From Macrosoma leucophasiata (Eukaryota > Arthropoda > Insecta > Lepidoptera > Hedylidae): a DNA stretch of 64,000 nt. Below the pieces are notes generated by a model that had not been told where the DNA came from, made no database searches, and saw only the letters and a program-made list of their open reading frames with translations. How positions within the stretch are numbered: the first letter of the stretch is position 1; every line of letters starts with the position of its first letter. The translations under genes and the position numbers were made by a program. The stretch spans positions 19,516,501-19,580,500 of the forward strand of contig JAWQUS010000010.1 in the NCBI GenBank assembly GCA_036365455.1. Reading direction: 5' to 3'. This document shows, in pieces, positions 1 through 15,000 of this stretch.

Positions 1-47
1 CACTACATTTGTCTTAGATGTAAAAGATATAAAAATTTACAGCTTAC

Positions 48-3000
48 CCATGGGAGTAGCTCTGGAGAACTTGTCATGGTTCCGCATGAGGCATTCCCTG
101 GATGCCTCGAGCACCGCCATGAAGTAGCCGCGTTCGTTCACGCCGTCGGAGTACAGTCCCACCAGACCCTCGAGAGTCGGAAAGCCATAGCCGTCCACCT
201 GGAAAATTAATCGAATGGCACATTTGAGAAATATATAAGACGTCTATACTGTACGTGCAAAACTTTTTTTATATGCAGCCCACGCGGATGTTACGTAATG
301 ACTGAAGCCTATAGAGAAGCCTATACATCTACACAAAAATCCGAGCTCAAAATGCAGATGTGTTGACACCACCGAGACCAAGGTTGTTGTGTCTCTATAG
401 GGCCATAACAACTGCCAAAAATGTCACTCAGTGAAGGTGTTTGAAAATCAAATGACGTTTGTTAGTCTCACTTAAACTCAAGAACGGCTAAACTGTTTTG
501 GCTAATTTTAGTTTAGAAGTATTCGTAGAAGTCCAAAGAAGGTTTAAACGGTGAGAAAACATGAAGTAATTGTAATGAAAATAGTAAAAAAAAAACAAAC
601 GTACAAATACTTCGTAGTTGTCAAAGCTTTGACACATTTTAATTCAAAGGCGGTACGTTGTACGATGTTCACCGGGTCAGCTGTTTTTAAGTTTAAGGGA
701 ATATAATACTCGTATAATTACAAAATTAAAAACAATACACAAAAATACATTTATGATACATTTTGAAATAATGTTACCTACTTAGCAACGTTTTTTATAA
801 TATCTATCTTACTACATCATTACGTAGATACCTACATTAGATATCTTTTTATTTTAAAATATTTTTCTATAATTGTTGCAACAATGTTTCATGTTTTCTA
901 AAACATTAAAATTATGAAACGCCACGGCCGAGTTGGTTTGCCAAAGTTCGTTTTGGTTGAAATGCGCAATCTTTTTTTTTTAGCCGTTAAAATATTTTGC
1001 AATTGACTCTCGATTTGCAGCTATCATATGTAACGAAGGTGGCAAACAAGCATGCAGTTCACATGGATGTTAAGTGATGACTGCAGCCTAAAGGATAATA
1101 ACATATTCTCTGGGTTCTATTCTATAGGTCGAAATCTATCAAAATACTGACGCATAGCTACACATAGATCTCAATCTAAGTTTGTTGTTGTAACACGATA
1201 GTGCTGAACACCGCTATTTTGCGGCAGATAGATTAGCTTTCTGCTTTGTAATTGTCGTATTTGGCTATTGGAATGGATACCGTGACCTTTTCAAAAAGCT
1301 AAATAGTGGAAGACAAAATATCCTCAAGCATGGCAGATGCTGCTATTAAATGAAAGCTATTGAAGCCTCCATCCAAAATGCTGACGTTTTCGAAGTGAGA
1401 TAAGCTCGTGATAGAGTTAGGTAGGCACTCAACGCGCTCGAGTAACTGCAAAAATCCCCTCTTGTGCTCCATTACTATTGTACAATTTCATTGATGACCT
1501 TGAACAAGCCTATCAATCGCACCGAAGTTGAACCTAGCGTTTAGTGACATTTACGACGCATATAAAACCAATGCATAAAACGTGCCAATCATATTCAATA
1601 ATAAAACATTTCAATACAACGCAGATAGGGATGGAGATCTGAGATCGATTATTTAAATCGACCCGTAGCAATGGATCGATCCAGCAAATCGCTACTCTGC
1701 CCTAGAACTTCGAGGTTAATTTCTTTCAATTTGTAGTATAGGTATGTTAATCCAAATCAAAATAGTAATAACGGTAATCGTTTTTTTCCGCGTCGATTTA
1801 ATCGTAGATCGATTTTTGACACTTTAATAATTTCAAACTTCAAATATTTATTTTATTTTTTGCCTTACTAGCATAGTATGGCAATAGATTGCGCTGCTGC
1901 CACCATAAGGCAATTCAATAAATGTGAAGGAAAGATTTGACAAATCGGGCAGGACTTCGGTAGCTCAGTTGGAAGAGCGGCTGGACTAGATTCCCAGTGG
2001 CCGCGTGTTCGAGTCTCGCCTGAAGTCAAATTTTTCTTTCCATTTTTCTTTAAAAGTAAATATATTTCACAAGCATGTGTTAATGCGAAATAATATAATA
2101 CAATTATTTATTTCAAGTTTAAAGTTTGGAGAAGATTCGAATCGATTCAAAAATCGATGTACATAAAAATATTTGAAAGAGAATGGCCATCCTTAACGCA
2201 GACCTATTTATGATGAGTTATTGTGAACCACACGTTTTAAGTGGTTAGGACTCTGAGGGATATTAAATATTCGCTTCATGTCGGGGACCTTCGAAGAGAC
2301 TATTCATTATCAGCATTAGCTCCAATATTAATATGCTGTGCTTTTTTACGACTGTCATATTTCTGTGCAAAGAATTTTCAAGGGCAATAAATAGATAAAT
2401 ATCTTTTTACTTTTTTACAACTTTTACAACCTCGCCGCATGTTTTATGGGTAACAAATTGGTGCAATAATTCTGCGACAGTGCCGTAAAGCCTTAAACCC
2501 AATTCAAAGTGAATTTTGCTGTCGTTTTAAAATTAATTACTTGAATCAATTTCTGCTACCAATGACCGTATATCGAAAGTAGATTGAAAAGTTCGAAAAT
2601 GTATTAGTTGAGCTTTGTACCTACTTTGCTTGCTGATGTATTAGATTTAGAATAATTTGTTTTGATTCATCTACATGCAATATCATCTTTGAGTGATAGA
2701 TTGAGCGATTGCCTTTTTTCCGATTAACTTTACATGTTTGACACTTTTTAGAGTGTCATAACTTTAACATAAATATGCCTAATCCAGTAGCCACTGAATC
2801 GCCTTTATTTATTAATAATGATAACTCCAAAAAGCGTTGTAATTAAATACCTACTGAATACCCATTTAAATGTGGATCTAATACGTATGACTATCTACAA
2901 CTTTCGACTCAATAGAATCATTGTCGCTAACAATACAAACTAAACCATGTCATGTTATCAGTTTCATCTTACTTAGTTCAAACTGTTTTCTGTTTTTACT

Positions 3001-6000
3001 CAGAAAGATGAGATAAAGTTGTAAAAGCCGATATTTACCGCTTTCACTTTCCGGTAGACGCACTGCAACAGGCACTGGAAAAGAAACAAATATAGATTAC
3101 GCTAAGTCATTTATAGATAAGTGATAAAACGTATGGCATAAAAGGTTCAATGTAATAATAAGCAGTTTAAGTGGAATACATAACAAAAAATATATATTTT
3201 CATCAAAGTTTCAATGATGATTTTGTTTTAAATGGAAGAGTTTAATGCAACATATTATTATAGCGTGGTGGCAGGTAAATGACTCCTGAGACTAGTGGTA
3301 GCAGGCCACTTTCTACTGCTATGCTGGGATATTGATTCGAGTCCCGGGTAAAAAACAAATAAAACATCCTTAGTCTCTGGTTTTATTGGGATTTTTCTAC
3401 TTTCTGGAAGTTTCCCTGTGTCAGCCTCCTGTTACATGAGACAAAACGTAATCGGCGAATCGTGGGTGTTTGTATGCTATAATGCATGCATTATCTCCGC
3501 CTACCTCGGCGAATACAGGCGTGGAGATACGTTACGTTATTATTATCATCTGAAGAGATCAGGTCTATTAAATTTTACTGGCTTTACAAACGTTTGCCTC
3601 TGTTCGTGGCATCAAGTCTTTTATGACATTCAAATTGGCTAATGAGATACTTCTTCAAATTTGAACCAATTACAATCACTTCACGTATACAAAGGTATAT
3701 TGATAAGGCCAGAAATGTTACCGACTAAAATAACGTTCATGATTGATACAGGACCTGTTATGTGTTACAACTAATTAAAAGCATGTGTTAATGCGAAATA
3801 ATGTAAAACAATTACAAGTAATTAGTTTGAAAATCTAACTTGCTAAAAGTCGACTACATTAATTGAACCAAAAATGGCATTATAGGATTCACAATTATTA
3901 GTATTTCATGAATTCGGTATTATAAACAGGGTGAGGTTCCCCATTGCCGTTAAGGCACTATTAATGTAATGTCTTTAAAATATGTTTCACAATTCTGATA
4001 AAATATGTATTAAGTAAGTCAACTTAATTGTGTTTGAAGTCAAATATACTTTCAACAACTTACTTTCCATTTTTTAATCTTTTATAATTAACTCGCATGT
4101 GCTAATGCGCAAAAACAATACAAGATTCGTTATCAACTTACACCCGCAATACGTTTTTCGTCGTGTGTGAACGGTACTTCTCGCTTGTTGCGTCTGCGCT
4201 GCGCCGGCATCGTGTGTTCCTCCTTTATCACATCCAATGCCTCTGAAATTAACAAAATCACCAACATTATTGGAGTTTATAATTTGAACAATAAAGATTT
4301 TATTTAAAAATAATACTTTTTCAAACAACCAAATAAAACCTGTCTCAAATATACATATAATATGACTAATCTTCTACTTAAATTCTTATTGAATCGGTGA
4401 GTACATATAACTAAGTAATGAAACAAAATTAATGATAAGATAACAAATGAGCTCTTCGTTTTTTAGAATCAGTTTCAGGCAAAATCTATAAATTGGGTAA
4501 TAACATTTGTTTCATAAAACCAGAAAAGTTCGACATCGTAAGCCGTAGACTAATAAATTGCGGAATGTAGGACAGGTGTGTCACGACTGCATTCTACCTT
4601 CACTTTCAGTATTCTGGATTGCATTCAATGGGTTATCGTAGCATCAAAGAAACTGTGTCTAAATGCTTAGAAATGTCATTATAGATAAAACAGTTCTAAG
4701 AACGAAGTAGTATATTAAATCTACGGTTCTAAGCGTACTTTGCTGAAAGTAAAGTCGTACTGTCTGTGAATGTCAAACTACCGCTGTCCATCTGTCTCTA
4801 GGATATGTCTCATGAACCGTGATAGCTACAGAGTCGATTTTTTTACAGATAATGTCTTTAATGACAAATAGCAACTAAAACAGAATAAAATAAACATTTA
4901 AGGCTCCCATACAACAAAGGTGATTTTTTGGGGTCTAATATCGAGCATGGTACCAAAGTAAAATGAGAATTCTTATTTTACTAGGATGGTACGAAATCTT
5001 TCGTGTGCGAGTTCGACTTTATTTCTTCTTTTTATTGATTACTTCGGAAAACATATACATACAAGTTTAACTATCTACACTAATATTATAAAGAGGAAAT
5101 CTTTGTTTGTTTCGTTGTATTGAATAGGCTCTAAAACTGCTGGACCGATTAAAAAAATTCATTCACTATTCGAAAGCTACATTATCCACGGGTAACATAG
5201 GCTATATTTTATTTTGAAAAAGATAGAGTTCCGTAATATATTTGGGTTTTTCGGACACAAGGTGCAAAAAATCAACCAGAAAATACTTATTTTGCGTACG
5301 CTGCCTAAACTATAAAAGGCTTTAGGCTATATCTATAATCATCACAAGACAAATGGGAGAGGGTAAGTGACATTGTAACCGCGCGAAGCCGGGGCGGGCC
5401 GCTAGTTCGTTATAAAATAATACAACTAGACGGATAACATAGCTTTAAATAAAAATAAACTAAATCGAACAATAGCACACACGTGAACATAAACGGTCTA
5501 ACAGACGAAGAGACGTTGATTTCTATACTTAATAATATGTAGGTACCTACCTACTCTAAAGACTAAGTTTAGATCGTGATGTCGGTAATACCAATATGTC
5601 TCGCCGTCGAAATTCTATTGTGCACATGAAGACAAAATGTTGACACAGTTTAGCTACGTCTAGCTGTGGAACATTGTATCTTTTGACATTGATCATGAAT
5701 AGTGTCACATCATTCAATCATTGAGACACGATTGGCGGATAACACACGAAAGCATTATCAATCGCATAACTATTGATAGTGGCGGACTAAGGTAATAAGA
5801 GGCCCGGGGCGGCATTTGGGATTTGAAGGCCCACACGCACAAGCAAAAAAATCGTCTGGCCCAGTGTCCTGTGTGCCCTTGTATTTAGTCCAAAAATACA
5901 AGATCGGAAGGACACGTGAGCAAAAATAGGACAATTTTCTCCATACGGAAGGAAGTAAAATTAGGAAGCCGCCCGAGCACGTATTGGGGCCTCCGTAGCC

Positions 6001-9000
6001 CGGGGGCTTGATAATTGATAGGGCGGTAGCTACAACCCTATCTAAAATACACAGCAAGAACAACACGCGAGCAAAAAAAACGCAAGCTCCAATTTAAAAA
6101 CTTTTGGAATAAGCGTGGATGTTTGTATGTTATGTGTTATCGAGTAAGATGTTAGAACCGTTTTCGAAAAGAGACCTAGAGTGATTATAACGTAAAGTAA
6201 AAGTAAAAAGGGCATTAAATGAATTAAAATGGGGACAAAAACTCACAGTTAAAATATCATTAAAAAAATCAATTCCTTCCTTCCAAAAACTAGGCAAAAA
6301 GAAAAAGAAAATTGGTCAAAAAAAGTCAAAGTTATTCACTTAGTAGATAAAACTTTTAAAAGAGCTGTTTTCAAATTTAAAAAATATAAATTTTTAAGGC
6401 ATTTTCTAAAAATTGTTAACAGAAGTGTCCTCCTATAAATTACTAACCTAAATACTAACTATAAATTACACCTATTTGACTTTAATATCCCTTGGGTGGA
6501 GATGGTGTTACAGAGTGCATTGTGGACACACTCTGTCACATCATCTGCGTCACCAAGTGCGTCCGCAGTAGTTATTTTCAACTATCACAGAAGGACAAAT
6601 AAGTAGCCTTTATTATGTCTAATTTGCCTAAGTAAAACAACACCGGTGTCTCAATATCCTGTAAAATTTGATACGCTTTAGTGAATGTCTGTGTGATGCA
6701 AGTTTCCTCTTATTGGTAATCGGAAATAATTCATTAAAAGTTAATTTGAAGTTATATCTATCCATACCACTTACATTAATTTACATAGATATTAGGAAAA
6801 ATACAGTAACTGTGTTTACGCTTGAAACGTTGTAAATCTTCGTTCAAAATTTTATTCAGGTGGAGGTTTTTCCTCTAATCAGGCATTTGTGAAGTAAAAG
6901 AGTGATGAATATAGAAAAAGGTTGTTTTTGTATGGACTCAAGTAGGCGGCACGTCTCGAGACAGCACTAGTCTACTTCACCGGACAATCGGTGAGAGCAG
7001 AGGGTGCTCACAGCCTGAATAAAAGTTGGCGCAACTGTCTAAGGGAGACCTCTGTGGGTCCGAACCTCGGCTTAGGGCGTTACAGAGGGACATATAAGAC
7101 ATTTGCGATTAGGGCGGTGCAACTTTCGCTCTAGGCGATTTGTAAAGACGGAGAGATTTAGCGCTCCACGTTGTTTGTCCAACTCAAGGAATTTGCTTGA
7201 AGATACACAGTTCAAGTTATTAAATTGTTCTTCTTTTGTGGTGATCGTTTCATATTCTGAGAAATAAGATTAGCCACGATTAGCTTTTAACAGGTCTTAG
7301 CCTTGATTTCTTATTTTATACTATCGTTCTTACCTTTTAGATTAATACCTAATTCTCTAAAACTTTCAACTAATTTTAAAAATCCCTAAGTACTGGATTT
7401 AGATTTCTGCACTAAGAATACCATAATGTTACCTCTCTTCAGTTATCTAGAATACTATCACAGAAAGATGGAACGAGACTGAAATGTGACCTACAAGTGA
7501 ATCCATACAGGCTCAGACAATAATAATCACAGATCGTGGATTATTTTCTAGTTACGGAAAATCACACGTCATCTTTTTGAAGGAACCGTGGTTGCATCAA
7601 TTATAACCGAGTCCATCTTTGTCGTCCGAAGAACCATCCGTAAATATACGCACGTAATAACCAGCTTTCAACTATCACCGATATGCAATCATACTGGTAT
7701 CTACTGACCCATATACCAATTCATTGCATCACTCTTGCATAATACACTTGATGGGACATGCGATGTTCAGTCGACTGTTGCATTTTTGCGAAACATTTGT
7801 CATCTTTCCACTGTTTCGTGTAATTAGTATGAAATTCGTTTTTTATGTGTGATAGAACTCTTGTTTAATCTAGAAATATAATAGATGTAATAACATTACA
7901 TAAAGCTAATGGTCCTCTAGAGGCTGAAATTCGATCATTAAATAAATTTTTAGGCTTATAAGTTAAGGGGGTATTTTGGCAGAAAGTATAAAAAATATAT
8001 GAGGCAAAAATTGCTTGTAGCGGCAGGCAGATAATGGATTTGTCGAAGAGAATCCTTATTACAGTAGTTAACGTATTCTACCATCATCTGTCTATGTCTA
8101 CATTAGGTCTCATTGAAAAAGGCAGTGTCAGGGAATATAACCAAGTAATGAATAAGGCTAATATTTTTGAAAGGGCTTTTACATACCTATTAGAAATGCC
8201 TTGCAAAAGATTAGGGTTTAATTACCGCGTGCACCTGAGACACATTTCAAAGTAACTCTGTCTATTTCTTGGTCATGCGTTCGAAGTTAACTAGATTAAG
8301 TTTGCATTGTTTATTTCTACTGGTGATAGAGCTCCAATGACGGAGCTCGCGCACGTAGGTACCACCGCATTACTTAATATACCTGCCGCTAAATGGTAGT
8401 GTTCAGCACTATCGTGTTCCGGTCAGGTGGTAATGTACGGCCCTGTAATTTCCTGCACAGAGGCATAACACCTTAGGCCTCAGGAGTGGTAACACATCTG
8501 CATTTTGACCTTGGTTTTTGTGTAGGTGTCATTAGGCTGCAGTCATCACTTAACATACAGGCTGCAATGTGAACTGAATGTTTGTTTGCCACTTCCATTA
8601 CATAAAAAAATGAAAATATCTTGTTTACAACAAGATTACAATAGAGAAATATTATTTACATAATACACATTATGTAAATAATATCTCTCCATAATATCTC
8701 TCTAAATATCTCGATACAAATGCAGGCTACGAATTTTAGGCGTTTCAAACTCTATGTAGTAATACATTGAAGTACTTATTTACAATTACGCTTTTTTAGT
8801 ATTAAGGAAACGATTTACAAAATGTAGATTGATAAACAAAAGATCAGGCGCAAATATAGGTATCTACTATAAAAATATTATTGCTCCATGACATTTTTGT
8901 GATACTTTGGACATCATTCTGGTTCTTACCTTCAGCTTGTTGGGCCAGTTATTAAGGACATTACGATAAATGACTACAAGGGCGATAAACCTTTAAAACA

Positions 9001-12000
9001 AAATTGGTCAACAAATTAAATAATACCTCATCGAACCTACATAAATGAGTTGTGTCATTAAAAATGACCCAATTTTTATTTATCGTCACCTTAGCCTTTG
9101 GTAATAAGAAATTACACAAACTAATTATTACATTTATTATTATTGTGAAAACTATTCGACAGACATGTAAGTTGCATTTGGGGGTCTTGAAGGCGGACAA
9201 GTAATTTTGACCTCATCATTAACGGGTTTATTTTTTTACTTACGATTGCATGAATTGAATGTGAACTCATACTTATTTTAACTTAAAGGTTAAGTGATTC
9301 AGGATAGTTTATTTTTTATAGTAAGTCGTGCATTAATCGAAATAATAAGTACGGAATGTAATTCCGCTATGACGTCTGCTGTTTATGAATTCATAAATCG
9401 TTGTAGAACGAGTTAACTAAACATGAGTTATAAGACTTGACTATTGAATTGAAATATTTTAATGATAAAATTTACATCACATTGCTCACATAGGATATGG
9501 TAATGAGCAAAACCTAAGAATTAACCTAAAAAATACTTAATAAATAAACCAATTAAGTAAATACTAGTACGTAACATTCACAAGGAAAGACACAACTATG
9601 TTGTTTAATGCAAATTAATTTTGAATCTTTGCAATCTACACAAGACAGGCGATTGGCATATTGAACAACGTGACTCAGAAAATGACCTCAGTTACAGTTG
9701 CGATCTTCTTTGTAATGTAAACTAAACCATTGTCAACTTGTAACGAGGACGCTCGGAATTGACGTAAATATGATAATTTTGGCAATTTTCAAATAGATTA
9801 CCGTTAAAAATATTGACCATTGTTTCATGAAGTGTAGACGACACTTGACTGGCGACTGTTTTGAATCCAATGAACCAGCTTTGCATTCATTATAAAACGA
9901 AATTAGATGATAATGTATTTCTGTACAATATTTTAAATACAATTAACTAACTTGAGCTACATGATTTTATTAAGCAAACTAGCTTGATTTTTTATTAATT
10001 GCAATACGGAGGAACACTACAAGTTAAGAGGTTTAGCAAAAATATTTCTCTCTTGCATAAGACACTTGATGGGACATGCGATGTTCAGTCGACTGTAAAT
10101 ATTTCTTATATTCGAAATATTTCTTTATCAAACTATATAAACTGCTACATTTATAATAAGTAAATTTGTACAAATGTGTAATATTATCTTCTCGTCAAGC
10201 AGATGAATCAAAACAACAATATCAACGAACTTGAACAAGCAACCTTTCCTAAAGTCCGATAATTTGAAACAAGGTCACGAAATAGTGAGCTTGTTCACAC
10301 ATTACAAGTACTACTTTAAGCATTAACATTGTGGGATCAGTTCTTATAATATAAGTACATTTTGATGAGATTTTAATTAATGAATATGGACGTAACGAAT
10401 TGACTATGCAATGTGAATTAAAAGCATAGTTTAAGATATCAAAATGTTTGTGTGCCTTGCTCCCACGTTAAACCTTATGGATTTATGTATCTTCTCTTTT
10501 TATTAACAGTAATCATAATGATGCTAATGAAGCTTTCACTTCAAAAAGTTACATAGAATCATATTTTTAGCTATGAGTATTTTTCATGCATGCATCAATT
10601 CTACTTACCTGTTGGAGCAGCAGTATTATTGCTCTTTTTAATCGGAAAGACTTACGTATAATCTCTACATCATTTATTATAGTATGAATGTGACACTTGG
10701 TAGTACACAATGAAGTAGGTGAAATCTCAACGGATTTCTTACTCATTTAAAAGAGAGTTGTTTACGTACTTTACGTATTTAAAAGAACGTAAGTGTACCT
10801 ACACATAAAAAATGGGCTTAAAATAGTGCCTTGGTGCACTCCTACACGCGCGTGATTTAAAATTGTCCTTCTAAACCAGATCCACGTGACCTGGTAGTTG
10901 CATTAAGATACATATTTTAGTTGTTTTAAATTATTCTGTTACGGTTTGGCTTTGTAATACTCTGTTAGTATTAGAACTGTTGCAACTTGAACGAAAGCTT
11001 TTTTTAATCAGTAAAAATTAAGTGAAGGTCTTTCGTAGGCGTATTTGCAGGAAAAAAATACTACTTGCACTTGGTACCTACTCCTTTATCACTTTCTTAT
11101 TCAATTGTAAGGAAGATCTTTTATAAACAAGAGTTTATTGTTACACAAGGCATTTCGCAATAAACGCATTGCTTTTTGGAGGATACCAACGACACAAAAC
11201 AGTACACAATGGAAAAACATTCGACTTTCTATTGTCTGTCTAACGTTTTCAATGACACCACAAACGCACATTTTCACCATTGTTGTTATGTTGTTTGGAA
11301 TATTGCAAATACATCAGTGTAACCTGCATCTGCGACCCCAATTTATTAGTGTATAACTGGGTTTATTTCTTATCCATTTTTATTATCAATCCATTTATCC
11401 ATATTTTATTTTTTATAAAAAAATATCGCTGCTGAAGGTTTGTGTGTTTCGATATTGCAATTGCATCTTTGATTGATACAAAATTGTATAATACCTCTCA
11501 GTATGACGACAACAGAACGTTACGTACGAGTACAATACTTTCACTATCAACTTGAATCAACCTTGACTACTGGTCTGACCCCGTCTAGTTGTTTTTGCGA
11601 TCACCATGTGCCAAGAACTGTATGCAAGTGATATTAAAAACCCATTATGTTTATTATATTATAACCTGTGATAATGATGCTTGCAATTTTGCTTTATGCA
11701 AGAATGTTAAATGTGCGAAATACATGTATTGCACACGAGTACAATATGATATTTGTATCAAAATTAGAATTATAAGATCAAGTGAAGGTACCATTACTTG
11801 AAGTATTGAAGGAATAGGTACATCAAGTACAAACTACAATAGATTCCAAAATGTAATCTAGTTTCAGTTTTTAATTTAATATATTTGAAATCAAAGTCGA
11901 AACAATTCAAATACCTAATGAGATCAAATTTTAGACCATGTCTTACGGTTAACCTTATCGAAGTCAAAGAACATTAAAGCTTTAAACACTTCTATAAATG

Positions 12001-15000
12001 CAATAAGCATCTACAATTACCGTAGTCTTCCGAAGAATGACTATAAGTGATTTCATGATCTTATTTCGTTTGTAATACCTACCTATACAAAATATCACAA
12101 CTATTGTAAGAATAGCACAATTTAAATCCCACCTATTAGCTACGTGTACATTTTTATGTTATTACTCGTATGTTTTTATAATTATGTCTCCTGCACGTAA
12201 ATTTACTGCCCCCGTTTCATAGTTATTAAATTATTACTATACACAAACAGCTACGCGTTTACATGGTGAAAAGCTCGTATCCACCTCTGCTTACCTCGTA
12301 GTATAGACAGTTTGATTTCATCCTGGCACAAGGTAATCACTCTCTCGATCTTCTGTGGCGCGGTGGGCGGGTTTCGGCATCGTGTCTCCTGAAATAAGGA
12401 TATTTTTCAAATCATGAGCATAGCAATCAACTGATTACATCTATCAACGTGATCAGGAAAGGGAGAACATCTGTCCAATCTTAGAGATAGAAAATAGGCC
12501 CAATTATTTCCTTTTTGATTAACACGTGCCATAAATTTATTAACCTGACTTCCCTAGATCGTCGGCTGGCGAAGTCTTTGGTCATGGGTGGATGTCCGTG
12601 AGTAGTTTTTTATGATGGTGGTAAACAATCATGCAGTTCATATTGACGGTAAGTGAAGACTGCCATACTAACACGTAAACCGAGGTCAAAATGCAGATGC
12701 CTTGCCGCCACTGAGGTCTAAGCTGTTTTGTCTCCGTGATAGATGATAGTTATTTACGGAGCCGTGCCATTTTACATTACCATCTATTATGAATATAATT
12801 ATATTATTGAAGCGCGCATGGTCCCGCGGCAGGTGTAGACCGTAAGCAATCTTCTCGGTGTAACGACACGGGCGCGGTCGGGTGTGTGATGGGTGACCGG
12901 TAGTGGCAAATTAAAATGCGCGTTTCCGTGCTTCGGAGGGCACGTTAAGCCGTCGGTCCCGGTTGCTGTCGATAGATAACAGTCGTTGTCGGAGGCCTTA
13001 TGGCGGTTTGAAAATATCCGACAGCGGGTTGGCCTAACCCGTATCTCCACCAACCCGCATTGGAGCAGCCTGGTGAAGTATGCTTCAGGCCTCCCCCCAA
13101 AAAGAGGAGAGACTCGTGCCCGGCAGTGGGACGTATAATTGGTTGCCATTATTATGAATATAATGCTGAACACTACCATTTGGTAAAAGATAAATTAATG
13201 CAGGTGTAATAATGGTGGGAGCCTTCGAGCTTAGAGAATGCATCGCTACCATCAGTAAGCCAGTATGACCTAAAGTGCACAGTGAATATTATCGTCTAGA
13301 TAAGACATTTGAATTAAAAGTCTATATCTGATTCTTGTTGCTCGTACTTAAAATTCATAGCTCACATTGTTCAAAAGTATGCAAGTGGATCCATTATTGT
13401 GAAGATCAAGGTGATATTGTATCACTACATTTTGCAACCATAGCACCATCTAGAAGGTACCTACGTTTTATTTGATAAGATAAAGTGTACAAAAGGTAAA
13501 ATTTTATTTTGCCTTTTGTACACTTAATTGGCACGTCGTTGTGTAATTACATTTCAGTTTTATATTTACATCGACGTTTAAGGTATCAAAATATAACCTA
13601 CAGAGAGCCAAAATTAAGGTACTACGAAATTTACTGCATAGAAAGAACGTGCTTTCGTTTTTATAATAATTCTACAAGATACGCACGCATTGTGACAAAA
13701 CTATAATCGTGGAGAATATAGGTGTAAAAAATATCTAAAGGGTTCATAAAGTAAATACAATAAAGTGGCGTGCAATTATGTAATAATTGCCAACGCAATG
13801 CCATTTAATTTAACAAGCCTAGCTACATGAGAATTTCGGCATGGTCAGATAACAATGTACCTTTACCTCATGCACTCTGTTTTGAGTTGTAAAACAACGG
13901 CAATACAATACACATTCGTGTTTATTGATGGGAATTATTTTCATAATGGTGTGGTTTACACAGATTTACTCGGTATGGTATAATCTTCACTATTACTTCA
14001 TTGTTAAAAATGGTAGTTACCTTATTGAATAACGCCTATGTATAAATTGTGATGTGAACATACACTTGGTACAATTAATTTATCAAGCACCTACATTTAA
14101 TAATTTTATTGATGTGTGAATTCCTTTAAAAAATCCTAGCACCTAAAAAAATGCGATTATTATTATGACAATAATTTAAATAGGTAGGTACGCGTATTGT
14201 TGTAGGATAATTTTGGAAAACCTTATTATTTAAATGCCATCTATGTTAATAACTAATTGTCTACGTTTATTTTAAAAACGTGTGTGAACACATTGCACTA
14301 GTCATCCGATTGTATGGTTTAGTTTAATCTAGTATTAAAAAATATTTTATTTCAATGATAGGTCGGTCGTAATACTAGTATCTAATCCTAATCCGATTAG
14401 TTAACAGCGTTTTAAAGGCCTTAATTAATTTTGTTACGTTTCTTGGAGCTAAATTCGCCCGTTTTTGAATCGATGAGTATTGCCACGTTAAAAAATATAA
14501 TAGATACCTATAATAGTTGTAAAATGAGTAAAATGACCATTAGGTTACCTTCTAGGTAAGAAGATAATTTTAATAAATAATATCGGAAAGCTTATTTAAC
14601 AAACCGCTCATAAATATAAAAAAAAAATAAAAAAATACGCTTACACTCACAGCCCCACACCTGTGTCGTGGGTGCCGTTGTACACATACAACACATACAC
14701 AAACACCCAGACCCGAAACAAATATCTGTAGGCCATACAAATATTTGTCCCAGTGCGGGGATCGAACCCGCGACCCTTCGAATCAAACGATGGTTTCACA
14801 CCGCTGGACTAACCGGGTCGTCATATATCCAAATGCTTTTTCTTTCGAATTGTGTTTTTACGTATCTTTTAGTTAGAAGCAAAATTTAATTTAAGAATGA
14901 GTATATTTATGTTATCACTGTCTTATAAAATATCCTACCGACAAACAAATAACAAGGTGCGTGTCGATAAAAAATAAATAAATTCTATTAGTACCTATAT

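Larger units (their letters stand above)
5406..12294. other. Long odorant-binding protein intron, mostly unassigned AT-rich DNA
   Basis: Apart from a family A copy (8319-8610), a short direct repeat (7732 and 10052), a repeat shared with 37950-38045 and an AT-rich hairpin (8643-8690), I see no coding or RNA feature. ORFs here are short and carry no recognisable domain. Confidence 0.5.

Noticed and set aside
1954..2027. Functional tRNA gene
   Set aside because: Although foldable, it shares long flanks with another copy and has stem mismatches, so a repeat is more likely.
5770..6066. 98-residue minus-strand frame
   Set aside because: Composition follows a GC-rich repeat; no signal, domain or splice context.
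12799..13179. 126-residue minus-strand frame
   Set aside because: It lies wholly within and at the edge of a 5S-derived SINE; similar frames recur in other copies.
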